From assembly GCA_963716685.1 (NCBI GenBank), contig CAVQTR010000003.1, positions 1,612,001 to 1,676,000 on the forward strand: a DNA stretch of 64,000 nucleotides, read 5' to 3'. Source of the DNA: JALYXI01 sp963716685. GTDB lineage: Bacteria > Acidobacteriota > Terriglobia > Bryobacterales > Bryobacteraceae. The notes below the pieces were generated by a model that did not search any database, had not been told where the DNA came from, and saw nothing but the letters and a program-made list of their open reading frames with translations. Shown in pieces: positions 35,782-45,021 of this stretch; position 1 is the stretch's first letter, and every line of letters begins with the position of its first letter. A program made the position numbers and the translations under genes.

Positions 35782-38388
35782 ATGTTCAAAATATCGATGG
35801 CGCACGCCGCTGGCGTGATCGCTTTTTTTGCCGTCTGCTTCTTGGCGGCAGCGCAAACCAATGGCGTTTCCGGTTCCGTGGTTGACGCGTCCGGCGGAGC
35901 GATCTCCGGCGCCAAAGTAACCGCAACCGACTCGAAGTCCAACGCACAAAAAAGTGCTCTGGCCGACGCGGCAGGACAGTTCGTTTTCGAGTCGCTGCCG
36001 CCCGGCGTCTACACGATCCGAGCTGAGTTTAACGGCTTTACGGCCGCCGAGAAGTCCGGCGTCATCAGTCCGGGAACCGTCCAGCTTTCCCTCACGCCAA
36101 CCGGCAACTCCACCACTTTAGATGTCAACGAAAGGATCGATCCCTTCGCAGTCGTTCCCGCCGCGCCAACGAACAGCGTTTTCGGCCTCGATACTCCCAT
36201 ATCCGAAATTCCACGCTCCATCTCCGTTGTGCCGGCCGAGATGATGACACGTTACGACATCAAGACCGTCAACGACCTTGTGACCGCATCGCCCGGCAGC
36301 TTCACTGGTAGCTACTTCGGTGTTCCAGGATCGCTGTTTATCCGGGGAGAAGCGGGCGACAACTTCTATCGCGGATTCCGCCGTGTTGAGAATCGCGGAA
36401 ATTACGAAACACCTGTTGCGGACGCTGAGGAACTGGAGATCGTAAAAGGTCCTCCCTCGCCCATCTATGGCGGTGGTAAGGTTGGCGGCTATCTTAACTA
36501 CACCCCTAAGTCTGCCCGCAGCACGACGGCAAAATGGCTGGAGCATCCGACGGGCAAGATCACCCTCACTTACGGCAGCTACGATCAAAAACTGGGCTCT
36601 ATCGAGTTCGGAAGCCCCTTCAAGCTCGGACAGTACCGCGGCGGCTTCTACACATTCTTCAGCGCGCAGGATTCCAAGAGCTTCTACAAAGGCATTTCCA
36701 CGCGCGACAAACTTGGGCAAATCGCGTTCGATATGGAACTGCCGAAGAAACTCCGCATGGAAGCGGGCATGCAAGGCTTCGGCGGCTCGCTCCCGCAAAA
36801 CATTGGATGGAACCGCGTTACCCAGCAACTGGTCAATAACGGCACCTATCTCGCCGGCAGCCCCCAGGTCAATCTCGCGGGCAAAGACTACAATCTGAAT
36901 CCTTCCAACTTCCAGGCCGGGCAACTACTGGATTTCGCCGGATACACACAGAATTTCGCCTCAGACTTCCTGGGTTCTTCGCTCGCACCGCTGTTCGCCC
37001 TCAACCCTGCGACCATTCACACCGTTCACCTCAACAACGATCAGATCTTCATTGATTCGCCTGACTTCAACAATGCCCTCACCTACACCGGCTACTTCGA
37101 TCTCATACGCGACTTCAAGGAAGGCGTTTCGATCAAAAATCAGACCTTCTATGACGCGCTGAGCTCGCAAAAGTTCAGCACCTACGGCTTCGGCGCCAAT
37201 TACCACCCCGGGGTGATCGAGAACAAGACTTCGTTCGATTACGCCTTCAAAGTCGGTAAGTGGCTGCGCGCACAGACCACCAGCGGTTTCTCCTACCGTT
37301 ACTCACACGTCTGGGCCGGAGAAGAGCGCACGTTGTTCCAGGTGATTGATCGCCGCGATATCTCACAAGGCCCGCAACCGAACGATCGTTTCGCCAGCGT
37401 GTTTTCCACGAATGGCGTCTGGGGCTATAACTACCTTCAGTCGGGCAATTATGGTGACAATGGCGTCTTCGGGCTCGCCCGGCTGACTCTGTTCGACCGC
37501 CTGACTGTTCTCGAAGGCGTCCGCTACGATCACTACACGCCCAACTTCATCGGCAGCGATAACGGCGAACCACTCACCCGCGCAAAGGATAGCGGCGGAG
37601 CCTCCACCTTCAATACCAGCGTGACCTACCGCCTTCCGTTTCACATCATCCCGTATGCAACCTACTCTACCTCGCGTTTCCTCGACCTGGGTCAGGGCGG
37701 CGAAATCGACTACTCCGAAATCCAGACCCACACCTGGATCCAACCCTCCAATCTTTATGAAGGTGGCGTGAAAACCAGTGCTTTTGACGGTAAGGTTTAT
37801 GGCTCCTTCTCGCTGTTTCGCCAGAAGCATTCGTCCTACAACTCCAACGACGGAGCGATCGACTATTTCCGAACCAAAGGTGCCGAGGCCGAGCTGCGCG
37901 CCGCCATCAACCGAAAGGTGAGCATTACGGGAGCCTTCACCTGGCAGGATCCGGAGCAGCTCAACATTCCGTTCCTCCTGGGGATACCGCCTTCCGCCTT
38001 AGGTCTGACGCCGCAGCAAGCCTATGGTGGCCGCTTCATCGGCGATGCGAGCATTTTCGGGATCAAGGCTCCTGTGAAAGTTGCCGGGCAGCCCCCGGTA
38101 GTGGTCAGCGTCTTCGGCACCTACACGCCAAAGCCGTCTATTGGTTTCACCATCGGAACCACATGGGTCGACAAAGTGAATGCCGGCTACGTCTCTCCGG
38201 TCGTACTTCCGTCCTACGCGGTTTGGCGCGGGTCGATCTTCTATTCGCACAAGAATTACTCGGTCAACCTTGCCGTAAACAATATTGGCGACTCCCACTA
38301 TTTCACCTCTCAGTACCTCTTCTGGGACGTCTTTATCAAACCGAGCGAACTGCGAACCCTCAGTCTGACCGCCTCGTATTCGTTCTGA
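35782..38388 (+). CDS. TonB-dependent receptor, siderophore-receptor-like plug, with carboxypeptidase-regulatory domain
   Basis: Outer-membrane receptor of 868 residues. In order: signal peptide (about 1-25, FFAVCFLAAAQ), a carboxypeptidase regulatory-like domain (VSGSVVDASGGAISGAKV, GQFVFESLPPGVYTIRAEF), a plug (about 130-250) with IPRSISVVPAEMMTRYDIKTV, LFIRGE, and EELEIVKGPPSPIYGGGKVGG, and a barrel ending in the aromatic SYSF. The plug is of the ferrichrome/siderophore class, unlike the two Oar-like receptors at 6.7 and 13.4 kb, so a small ligand is expected. The ATG has GAGGGG 5 bases upstream. The stop is 4-25 bases before the AtzH-AtzG gene, placing the receptor first in an operon with an amidase and an ABC importer. 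Confidence 0.9.
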   Translation: MFKISMAHAAGVIAFFAVCFLAAAQTNGVSGSVVDASGGAISGAKVTATDSKSNAQKSALADAAGQFVFESLPPGVYTIRAEFNGFTAAEKSGVISPGTVQLSLTPTGNSTTLDVNERIDPFAVVPAAPTNSVFGLDTPISEIPRSISVVPAEMMTRYDIKTVNDLVTASPGSFTGSYFGVPGSLFIRGEAGDNFYRGFRRVENRGNYETPVADAEELEIVKGPPSPIYGGGKVGGYLNYTPKSARSTTAKWLEHPTGKITLTYGSYDQKLGSIEFGSPFKLGQYRGGFYTFFSAQDSKSFYKGISTRDKLGQIAFDMELPKKLRMEAGMQGFGGSLPQNIGWNRVTQQLVNNGTYLAGSPQVNLAGKDYNLNPSNFQAGQLLDFAGYTQNFASDFLGSSLAPLFALNPATIHTVHLNNDQIFIDSPDFNNALTYTGYFDLIRDFKEGVSIKNQTFYDALSSQKFSTYGFGANYHPGVIENKTSFDYAFKVGKWLRAQTTSGFSYRYSHVWAGEERTLFQVIDRRDISQGPQPNDRFASVFSTNGVWGYNYLQSGNYGDNGVFGLARLTLFDRLTVLEGVRYDHYTPNFIGSDNGEPLTRAKDSGGASTFNTSVTYRLPFHIIPYATYSTSRFLDLGQGGEIDYSEIQTHTWIQPSNLYEGGVKTSAFDGKVYGSFSLFRQKHSSYNSNDGAIDYFRTKGAEAELRAAINRKVSITGAFTWQDPEQLNIPFLLGIPPSALGLTPQQAYGGRFIGDASIFGIKAPVKVAGQPPVVVSVFGTYTPKPSIGFTIGTTWVDKVNAGYVSPVVLPSYAVWRGSIFYSHKNYSVNLAVNNIGDSHYFTSQYLFWDVFIKPSELRTLSLTASYSF

Positions 38389-38413
38389 CGAAATGCCCCT
38401 CTACAATAGCTCG

Positions 38414-38962
38414 ATGCAAATCAACGACCCCGCAGTCATAGCCGAGCTTACCAGGCTCCATGAAGTCTATGAACGCGCCCTGATCGCCAACGATGCGGAT
38501 GCCCTTGATGCCTTCTTCTGGGATTCCCCGCACGCCATCCGTTTAGGCGTGATGGAGAATCTCCATGGGGCGGATGAGATCCGCGCGTTCCGCCAATCGC
38601 GCCCGAAGATCAATCTCGATCGCGAGATTTCCAGATTGGACATCATGGCTTTCGGAGACCTCGCCGGGATCATTAACCTCGAGTTCGTCCGTCCGATGAA
38701 CGGAATAATCCGCCCGGGCCGCCAAACTCAGTTCTGGTTCCGCTTCCCCGAAGGATGGCGCATCGTCTCGGCGCACGTTTCGCTCATGCCATCCCCTGCT
38801 GCCTACATGGATTCCGCCTCAACCCAAATCGATCTGCCCATTCCGGCCTCGGAACGCGAGGCGGTCAACGAAGATCTCAATCGCATCGCCGGCATCGCAA
38901 AGTTTCTGATGCAGTTCCCCCTGGGCCAGGACATCGAGGCCGCTCCGGTGTTTCGTCCATGA
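38414..38962 (+). CDS. AtzH-like (DUF3225/HpxZ) protein fused to an AtzG-like (DUF4089) segment
   Basis: A 182-residue protein with two recognisable parts. Residues 1-126 match the AtzH/HpxZ NTF2-like fold (INDPAVIAELTRLHEVYERAL, AFFWDSPHAIRLGVMENLHG, FRFPEGWRIVSAHVS). Residues about 139-182 match the AtzG/DUF4089 segment that tethers the AtzE amidase (IDLPIPASERE, NRIAGIAKFLMQFPL, EAAPVF). In the known cyanuric acid pathway AtzG is a separate small subunit and AtzH acts on 1,3-dicarboxyurea; HpxZ is its counterpart beside oxalurate/allantoin genes. The ATG at 38414 was chosen because family members begin MxINxP; an ATG at 38393 is seven codons upstream. Its stop overlaps the amidase start as ATGA. 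The fusion is inferred from sequence, and its activity is not known. Confidence 0.82.
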   Translation: MQINDPAVIAELTRLHEVYERALIANDADALDAFFWDSPHAIRLGVMENLHGADEIRAFRQSRPKINLDREISRLDIMAFGDLAGIINLEFVRPMNGIIRPGRQTQFWFRFPEGWRIVSAHVSLMPSPAAYMDSASTQIDLPIPASEREAVNEDLNRIAGIAKFLMQFPLGQDIEAAPVFRP

Positions 38963-40383
38963 GCGCCCTCCCCGCAAATGCAGGCGTGCTCGCCATCGCC
39001 GAAGCCGTCAAATCCCGGGCCATTAGTGCCGCCTTCGTAACCGAAGTCGCACTGGAGCGCATCTCAGCCCTCGACCCTCAGCTGAATTGCTTTACCCACG
39101 TTTTACGAGATCGCGCCCGGCGAGACGCCTCCGACGTCGATAGCCAAATCGCTGCCGGCATAGACCCCGGCCCGCTCGCAGGCGTTCCTTTCGCCGTCAA
39201 AAATCTGTTCGACATCGAAGGTCTTCCCACACTCGCCGGTTCCGCCATCCGAGCCACTGCGCCCCACGCCTCGCGCGACGCGGCCGCCGTCTCCGCTCTT
39301 ACCACAGCCGGCGCCGTCCTCCTCGGCGCGCTCAATATGGACGAGTTCGCCTACGGATTCACTACCGAGAACACCCACTACGGCCCCACCCGCAATCCAC
39401 ATGATCTGTCGCGTGTGGCCGGTGGATCGTCTGGCGGTTCGGCAGCGGCGGTTGCGGCCGGTATGGTTCCGTTCACGCTCGGGTCCGATACCAACGGCTC
39501 CGTACGCGTACCCGCGTCGTTCTGCGGAATCTTCGGCATGAAGCCCACCTACGGCCGTACTTCCCGCCGAGGCGCCTTTCTCTTCGTGAGCAGCCTCGAT
39601 CACGTCGGCAGCTTCGCCCGCTCGGTTGAGGACCTCGCCGCCGTACACGATCTCCTGCAATCGCCCGATTCCGAAGATCCCGTTTCCACCGGCCGTCCCC
39701 TTGATCTCTGCTCTCCCACCCTGCGAAACGGGATCGAAGACCTGCGGATCGCGCGTGCCGGTGGCTATTTCGAAGAACAAGAAACTCCGCATGCCACCGA
39801 AGCAGTGGATGTCGTCGCGCGCGCTCTCGCCGTGGGCCGTACTGTCGAACTCCCGGAGGCGGCCCGAGCCAGAGCCGCCGCTTACGTCATCACCGCTTCG
39901 GAAGGCGGCAATCACCACCTGAACGATCTGCGCAGCCGCGCCGCCGAATACGATAACAACACTCGCAGCCGCTTTCTCGCGGGCGCGCTCGTTCCCGCCG
40001 CCTGGGTCAGTTTTGCCCAGCGTTTCCGCGCCTGGTACCGCCTGCAAATGGTCGAGCTTTTCCGCCACACCGACGTCATCCTGGCTCCCGCCACACCCTG
40101 CCCGGCAATCCAGATCAGACAGAAAACCATCCGCATCGGCGGCGTTGACGTGCCCTCGCGCCCCAACATCGGCATTTTCACGCAGCCCATTTCCTTTATC
40201 GGGCTTCCGGTTATCACGGTTCCGGTACACCTGCCCGGCCGCCTGCCCATTGGCGTGCAGCTGATCGGCGCGCCATGGCAGGAGCCGAATTTATTCCGAG
40301 TCGCCGCGCATCTGGAGTCGCTCGGAGTCGTCTCAGCGCCCGTCGCATCCCTTGCGGAAGCTGTCGAAGGAACACTTGCATGA
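38959..40383 (+). CDS. AtzE-family amidase (amidase signature)
   Basis: A 474-residue amidase-signature hydrolase. From the ATG at 38959 the Ser-cisSer-Lys triad is Lys81 (GVPFAVKN), Ser157 in AGGSSGGS and Ser181 in GSDTNGSVRVP. It resembles AtzE (1-carboxybiuret hydrolase) and HpxY more than GatA: SRVAGGSSGGSAAAVAAG, SFCGIFGMKPTYGRTSRRGAFLFVSSLDHVG and PNIGIFTQPISFIGLPV. It is coupled to the upstream AtzH-AtzG fusion and to the downstream BMP gene by ATGA overlaps. In AtzE the small AtzG subunit is needed for solubility and activity, so the fused AtzG segment next door is expected to play that part here. A longer reading frame begins at 38755 but is antisense-like filler before the ATG. Confidence 0.87.
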   Translation: MSALPANAGVLAIAEAVKSRAISAAFVTEVALERISALDPQLNCFTHVLRDRARRDASDVDSQIAAGIDPGPLAGVPFAVKNLFDIEGLPTLAGSAIRATAPHASRDAAAVSALTTAGAVLLGALNMDEFAYGFTTENTHYGPTRNPHDLSRVAGGSSGGSAAAVAAGMVPFTLGSDTNGSVRVPASFCGIFGMKPTYGRTSRRGAFLFVSSLDHVGSFARSVEDLAAVHDLLQSPDSEDPVSTGRPLDLCSPTLRNGIEDLRIARAGGYFEEQETPHATEAVDVVARALAVGRTVELPEAARARAAAYVITASEGGNHHLNDLRSRAAEYDNNTRSRFLAGALVPAAWVSFAQRFRAWYRLQMVELFRHTDVILAPATPCPAIQIRQKTIRIGGVDVPSRPNIGIFTQPISFIGLPVITVPVHLPGRLPIGVQLIGAPWQEPNLFRVAAHLESLGVVSAPVASLAEAVEGTLA

Positions 40384-41495
40384 CACAACTGTCGCGGCGC
40401 CAGATTCTTCTCGGATTAACCGCCGCGACTCTGGCCCCTGCCGCCAGCAATCCCACGCCGCCCCTGGTCATGGGTTTCCTCTACAACGGACCCAAAAACG
40501 ACCTCGGCTACAACCAGTCCCACGCAGAAGGCAAGCGCGCCCTGCAATCTCTTTCGTGGCTGAAAACCGTCGAAGAATCCAGCGTTCCGGAAACCGTCGC
40601 CGCGGAAGAATCCATGCGCAACATGATCGTTCAGGACGGCGCGTCCGCCATCTTCGCCACTTCCTTCGGCTACTACGATCCCTTCACCATCGAGATGGCC
40701 CGCCAGAATCCCTCCGTCCAGTTCTTCCATTGCGGGGGCCTCTATGAGGAACACAGGCACCCGAAAAACATCGGCATCTATTTCGGCTTTATCGACGAGG
40801 TGGAATTCCTCTCCGGAATGGTTGCCGGTCTCGCAACCCGCACCAACCGCATCGGCTTCGTCGCCGCTAAACCGATCCCGCAGGTGCTCCGCAACATCAA
40901 CAGCTTTACCCTCGGCGCGCGCAGCGTTAATCCGCGCGTGACCACCCGAGTCGTCTTCACCGGCGACTGGGTTCTTCCCGTGCGCGAGGCTGAGGCATCC
41001 AGCAGTCTGGTCGATCAGGGCATTGACGTCCTCACCGGCCATACCGGCTCTCCCCGCGTGATTGTCCAGATGGCCGAGCGCCGCGGTGTCTTTGCCTGCG
41101 GATATCAGTTCAACCAATCGTCTATGGCGCCACACGGATTCCTCACCGGAGCGGAGTGGGCATGGGGCACGGTCTACCTGCGCATCGCTAAAATGATCCA
41201 CGCGGGCAAATCGGTCGTGGACGGCTCCATCCCGCGCCGCCTCACGGGAACCTTAAAAGACGAGTTCTGCAAACTCTCACCCTTCGGACCCTCCGTAACC
41301 GAATCCACCCGCGCGCGCGTGGCGGAGGCGCGCGCCGCAATTCTGAATGGCTCGTTGGAAATCTATCGCGGTCCTTTGCGGGACAACCAAGGGCATACAG
41401 TCATCCCGGCCGGCAAAACCCTCAAAATCGAAGACGGCGAACTCGATCGCATGGACTGGATCGTCGAAGGCGCTGAAGGAAATCCGAAAGGATGA
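40380..41495 (+). CDS. BMP-family ABC transporter substrate-binding protein
   Basis: Periplasmic binding protein of the BMP (Med/TmpC) family, 371 residues from the ATG at 40380. The N-terminus is twin-arginine-like (LSRRQILLGLTAATLAPAA). Family landmarks: GFLYNGPKNDLGYNQSHAEG, IFATSFGYYDPFTIEMA, NIGIYFGFIDEVEFLSGMVAG, RIGFVAAKPIPQV and GIDVLTGHTGSPRVIVQMAERRGVFACGYQ. BMP proteins serve importers of nucleosides, purines or related small heterocycles. The ATG overlaps the amidase stop, so the binding protein is made with the enzyme, and the three membrane/ATPase genes of the importer follow directly. Confidence 0.88.
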   Translation: MTQLSRRQILLGLTAATLAPAASNPTPPLVMGFLYNGPKNDLGYNQSHAEGKRALQSLSWLKTVEESSVPETVAAEESMRNMIVQDGASAIFATSFGYYDPFTIEMARQNPSVQFFHCGGLYEEHRHPKNIGIYFGFIDEVEFLSGMVAGLATRTNRIGFVAAKPIPQVLRNINSFTLGARSVNPRVTTRVVFTGDWVLPVREAEASSSLVDQGIDVLTGHTGSPRVIVQMAERRGVFACGYQFNQSSMAPHGFLTGAEWAWGTVYLRIAKMIHAGKSVVDGSIPRRLTGTLKDEFCKLSPFGPSVTESTRARVAEARAAILNGSLEIYRGPLRDNQGHTVIPAGKTLKIEDGELDRMDWIVEGAEGNPKG

Positions 41496-41504
41496 AGCGC
41501 TAAC

Positions 41505-42566
41505 GTGAAGCATTCCGAAACAGTGCTCATCCCGCTCGCCGCCATCATCGCCGGCCTGCTTGTATTCGGATTATTCTGCGCGGCCCTTGGCCTCAATCCA
41601 CTCCTCGTCTACGCTTCCATCTATAAAGCCGGCTTCGGCAGCTGGTATTCCTGGCAGAACACCCTCGTGCGCGCCTCTCCGCTTCTGCTCTGCGCTCTCT
41701 GCACCGCAATACCCGCGCGCGCCGGCGTGATCGTCATCGGCAATGAAGGTGCCGTGGTCGTCGGCGGCCTCGCTGCCCTGGCCGCGGGACTGGCTGCCTC
41801 TCCGCTCAGCCCAATTTGGTCTCTCACTGCCATGGTTGCGGCAGCCATGCTCGCGGGGGGAATCTGGATCGCCATCTCCGTCGCTCTCCAGCACTACCGC
41901 GGAGTCAGCGCTGTAATCGGCGGACTCCTGTTGAACTACCTCGCCATTGCGCTTATGAACCAGCTCATCGAAGGGCCCATGCGCGATCCCTCCAGTCTCA
42001 ACAGCCCCGCCTCTTACCCCCTCGCGCCGGATCACCGCCTGTCTTACTTCTCCGGAACCCACGTTCATCACGGCATTCTGTTCGGCGCGATCGCCTGTCT
42101 GCTTGCATGGTTCCTGATTGAGCGCACAACTTTCGGTTTCGCTATGAAAATCGGAGGAGGCAACCTTCGAGCCGCCCAACTCACCGGACTCCCAGTTGGC
42201 CGTCTCGTCGTCGTTGCCGGGCTTCTCGGCGGAGCCTGCGCCGGCATCGCGGGCATGATCGAAGTCGCGGCCGTCCATGGCCGCGCCAACGAATCGCTCA
42301 ACGCCGGCTATGGTTATTCGGGTATCCTCGTCGCCTTCCTCGCGCGTCAGAATCCCCTCGCCGTGATCCTCGTCGCCCTCCTGACCGGCGGACTCCTCGC
42401 CAGCGGCGGCATGCTCCAGCGCGCTCACGACCTCCCCGATGCCGCTATAGCAGTCCTGCAGGGCATCCTGTTTCTCTTCATCCTGGTCAGCGAAACCGCC
42501 TACGGACGTTTTCGATCCGTGGGCGCGGCGGCCTCGGAGGCAAAGGTCCATGCAACTGCCGCCTGA
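41505..42566 (+). CDS. ABC transporter permease (BMP-type importer, first subunit)
   Basis: A 353-residue inner-membrane permease of the BPD_transp_2 (LivHM/YufP) family with about eight to ten hydrophobic segments and the typical NEGAVVVGGLAAL, IGGLLLNYLAIALMNQLIEGPMRD and GYGYSGILVAFLARQNPLAV segments. It starts with GTG 9 bases after the BMP gene. The 3' end overlaps the second permease by 17 bases, which indicates tight coupling. Together with that permease it forms the membrane channel of the importer. Confidence 0.87.
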   Translation: MKHSETVLIPLAAIIAGLLVFGLFCAALGLNPLLVYASIYKAGFGSWYSWQNTLVRASPLLLCALCTAIPARAGVIVIGNEGAVVVGGLAALAAGLAASPLSPIWSLTAMVAAAMLAGGIWIAISVALQHYRGVSAVIGGLLLNYLAIALMNQLIEGPMRDPSSLNSPASYPLAPDHRLSYFSGTHVHHGILFGAIACLLAWFLIERTTFGFAMKIGGGNLRAAQLTGLPVGRLVVVAGLLGGACAGIAGMIEVAAVHGRANESLNAGYGYSGILVAFLARQNPLAVILVALLTGGLLASGGMLQRAHDLPDAAIAVLQGILFLFILVSETAYGRFRSVGAAASEAKVHATAA

Positions 42567-43479
42567 AGGGCTCGGCGCATGGGGTATCGCCGTCGCGCTG
42601 GCCGGCGGAGCCATGCGAGGCAGCATTCCCTATATGTTCGTCAGCCTCGGCGAGTGCCTCTCCGAGAAGAGCGGGAAAATCAATCTTGGCATGGAAGGCA
42701 TCCTCCTGATGGGGGCCGTCACGGCCTTCGGCGTTTCTGATGCCACCGGCTCTCCCTGGCTGGGGGTCGCCGCAGCGGCGCTCATCGGCCTTCTGCTCGG
42801 CGCGCTGCACGCCTGGCTCACCCAACAGCCCGCGGTCAATGATGTCGCCGCCGGTATCGCCATGATCATCTTCGGCAGCGGCCTCGCGTTTTTCTTCGGC
42901 AAGCGTTTCGTGGCCCCCATGGCCCCGCAGCTTCCCCTCCTGGATCTGGGCGCGGGCAGCGCCATTCCGGCCATCCGTTCCGCCCTTCGCATCAGTCCCC
43001 TTTTCTTAATCGGAATCGCCCTCGCGTTCCTGCTGCACTGGATCTTCACCCGCACCAGCTGGGGCTTCAGGGTCCGCGCCGCGGGTGACGATCCTCAGGC
43101 GGCGCGGGCCCTCGGTATCAACGTGAACGCCGTGCGTCTGTTCGCCATCGCAATCGGCGGAGCCCTGGCGGCCATCGGCGGCGCTCACCTGACTCTGTAC
43201 TTTCCTGGCATCTGGTCGGAAGGAATCTCAGGCGGACAAGGTCTAATGGCTGTGGCCCTCGTGATCTTTGCGCAGTGGAGTCCCCGGCGATGTCTCGCCG
43301 CCGCTCTGCTGTTCGGCGGAGCCCAGGCGCTCGGACCATCGCTGCAGTCGCTGGGCGTCAATGGCTACTACCATCTGTTCAACGCTTCGCCCTATCTGCT
43401 CACGCTTGCGGTTATGATCGCCACCTGTACGCCCCACCGCAGACTCGCCGGAATGCCCGCGGCCCTCGGAAGGAAATGA
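42550..43479 (+). CDS. ABC transporter permease (BMP-type importer, second subunit)
   Basis: A 309-residue permease of the same superfamily as its neighbour (YufQ-like), with six to eight membrane segments and the motif LGECLSEKSGKINLGMEGILLMGA, which is the signature start of this subunit, and AAGDDPQAARALGIN. It overlaps the preceding permease by 17 bases and the ATPase gene by ATGA, so all four importer genes are translated as one unit. Confidence 0.88.
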   Translation: MQLPPEGLGAWGIAVALAGGAMRGSIPYMFVSLGECLSEKSGKINLGMEGILLMGAVTAFGVSDATGSPWLGVAAAALIGLLLGALHAWLTQQPAVNDVAAGIAMIIFGSGLAFFFGKRFVAPMAPQLPLLDLGAGSAIPAIRSALRISPLFLIGIALAFLLHWIFTRTSWGFRVRAAGDDPQAARALGINVNAVRLFAIAIGGALAAIGGAHLTLYFPGIWSEGISGGQGLMAVALVIFAQWSPRRCLAAALLFGGAQALGPSLQSLGVNGYYHLFNASPYLLTLAVMIATCTPHRRLAGMPAALGRK

Positions 43480-45017
43480 AGCCTCCTCATCTTCATGCGC
43501 GGGGTCTCACCAAACGCTTCGGAGCGCTTACCGCCCTGGATAACGTTTCGCTGGAAGTCACGCCAGGCACGTTCCATGCGCTGCTCGGCGAGAACGGCGC
43601 CGGCAAGAGCACCATCGTCAAGTGCCTGATGGGTTTCTACCGCGCCGACGCCGGCTCAATTCAGGTGAATGGCGCTTCCGTATCCATCCATTCTCCGCGT
43701 GACGCGCGCGCCCTGGGTTTCGGCATGGTCTTTCAGCACTTCACGCTGATTCCTTCCATGACAATCGAGGAGAATCTGATCCTCGCTCGTCCCGGCCTGC
43801 CACTGGTGATCGATCGGAAGGCCGAGTCCAAACGGCTTGCGGAGTTCCTGGAAGGTGCGCCTTTCCGCGTCAACCCGCAGGCGCGAGTCGATTCGCTTTC
43901 CGCCGGGCAAAAGCAAAAGGTCGAAATCCTCAAAGAGCTCTATCTCAAAACTCGCCTCCTGATCCTCGACGAGCCCACCTCTGTTCTCACCCGTGACGAA
44001 GCCGATGAAGTCCTCAGCTACATCCGCCGTCTTGTGGACCGCGGCGACCTGAGCGTTATCCTCATCACTCACAAGTTCCGCGAGGTCATGGCCTATTGCG
44101 ACCACGTGACCGTGCTGCGGCGCGGGTGCTTTGCCGGCGTGGGCAACACCTCCGCTCTCGATCCCGAACGCATGGCCGAAATGATGATGGGCGAGCCGCG
44201 AGTCCGGCAGCCTCAGACTCGGTCTGAAAAAGCGCCCGGCAAAGCCGTGTTCGCGATCCACAAGCTCTGCGCCCTCGGAGACAACGGCCTGCCCGCCGTG
44301 CGCGACGTAAGTCTCACCATCCGTTCGGGCGAGATCCTGGGCGTCGCCGGCGTGTCCGGCAACGGCCAGCGTGAGCTCGTCGAAGTGATCGCGGGACAGC
44401 GTTCAGCCCTCTCGGGCGGCATTTCCGTAGAAGGCGAGGATCACCATGCCACCCGCGCCCTGCTCCGCAAACATCGCTTCTATACCTTGCCGGAAGAGCC
44501 CCTCAAAAACGCGGCCGTCCCTGGCATGACCGTGGCTGAGAACATGGCCTTCGGCATCTTCGATGCCGCTCCCTTTCAGAGATGGGGCTTCCTGCTCGAC
44601 AGGGCTGCCATTCTGCGCCTCGGCCGCGATCTGATCGGGCGCTTCTCCGTCCGGCCGCCCCTGCCCGACGCTCGCATGGGCGATCTCTCCGGGGGCAATG
44701 TGCAGCGCGCCATCCTCGCCCGCGAGCTCTCAAACGGGCCTGTCCGCGTGCTCGTCGCAGCCAATCCCTGTTTCGGACTCGATTTCAAGGCCGTCGATTT
44801 CATTCGTCAACTGCTCGTAGAAACGCGCAACCAGGGCGCCGCCGTCCTGCTCCTCAATGAGGACCTCGACGAACTGCTCACCCTTGCCGATCGGATCGTA
44901 GTCATGACCGGCGGCCAGATCGTGCATGAAAGCAGGGCAGAAGAAGCTGACCCAATCACGATCGGCCGCTGCATGGCCGGACACCTTCAAACGATGTTAC
45001 CGGCTGAAGCCCAGTAG
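43476..45017 (+). CDS. ABC transporter ATP-binding protein with two nucleotide-binding domains (YufO/RbsA-like)
   Basis: A 513-residue duplicated ATPase that drives the BMP importer. From the ATG at 43476, the first domain has Walker A GENGAGKST (38-46), the signature LSAGQKQKVEILKEL and Walker B LLILDEPTSVLT. The second domain has the degenerate Walker A GVSGNGQREL and LSGGNVQRAILAREL with a weakened Walker B (VLVAANPCFGLD), as is normal for the YufO/NupO group, where only the first site hydrolyses ATP efficiently. The ATG overlaps the second permease stop, with AAGGA just upstream. The operon ends here: a convergent gene begins 4 bases after the stop. Confidence 0.9.
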   Translation: MKPPHLHARGLTKRFGALTALDNVSLEVTPGTFHALLGENGAGKSTIVKCLMGFYRADAGSIQVNGASVSIHSPRDARALGFGMVFQHFTLIPSMTIEENLILARPGLPLVIDRKAESKRLAEFLEGAPFRVNPQARVDSLSAGQKQKVEILKELYLKTRLLILDEPTSVLTRDEADEVLSYIRRLVDRGDLSVILITHKFREVMAYCDHVTVLRRGCFAGVGNTSALDPERMAEMMMGEPRVRQPQTRSEKAPGKAVFAIHKLCALGDNGLPAVRDVSLTIRSGEILGVAGVSGNGQRELVEVIAGQRSALSGGISVEGEDHHATRALLRKHRFYTLPEEPLKNAAVPGMTVAENMAFGIFDAAPFQRWGFLLDRAAILRLGRDLIGRFSVRPPLPDARMGDLSGGNVQRAILARELSNGPVRVLVAANPCFGLDFKAVDFIRQLLVETRNQGAAVLLLNEDLDELLTLADRIVVMTGGQIVHESRAEEADPITIGRCMAGHLQTMLPAEAQ

Positions 45018-45021
45018 AGGG

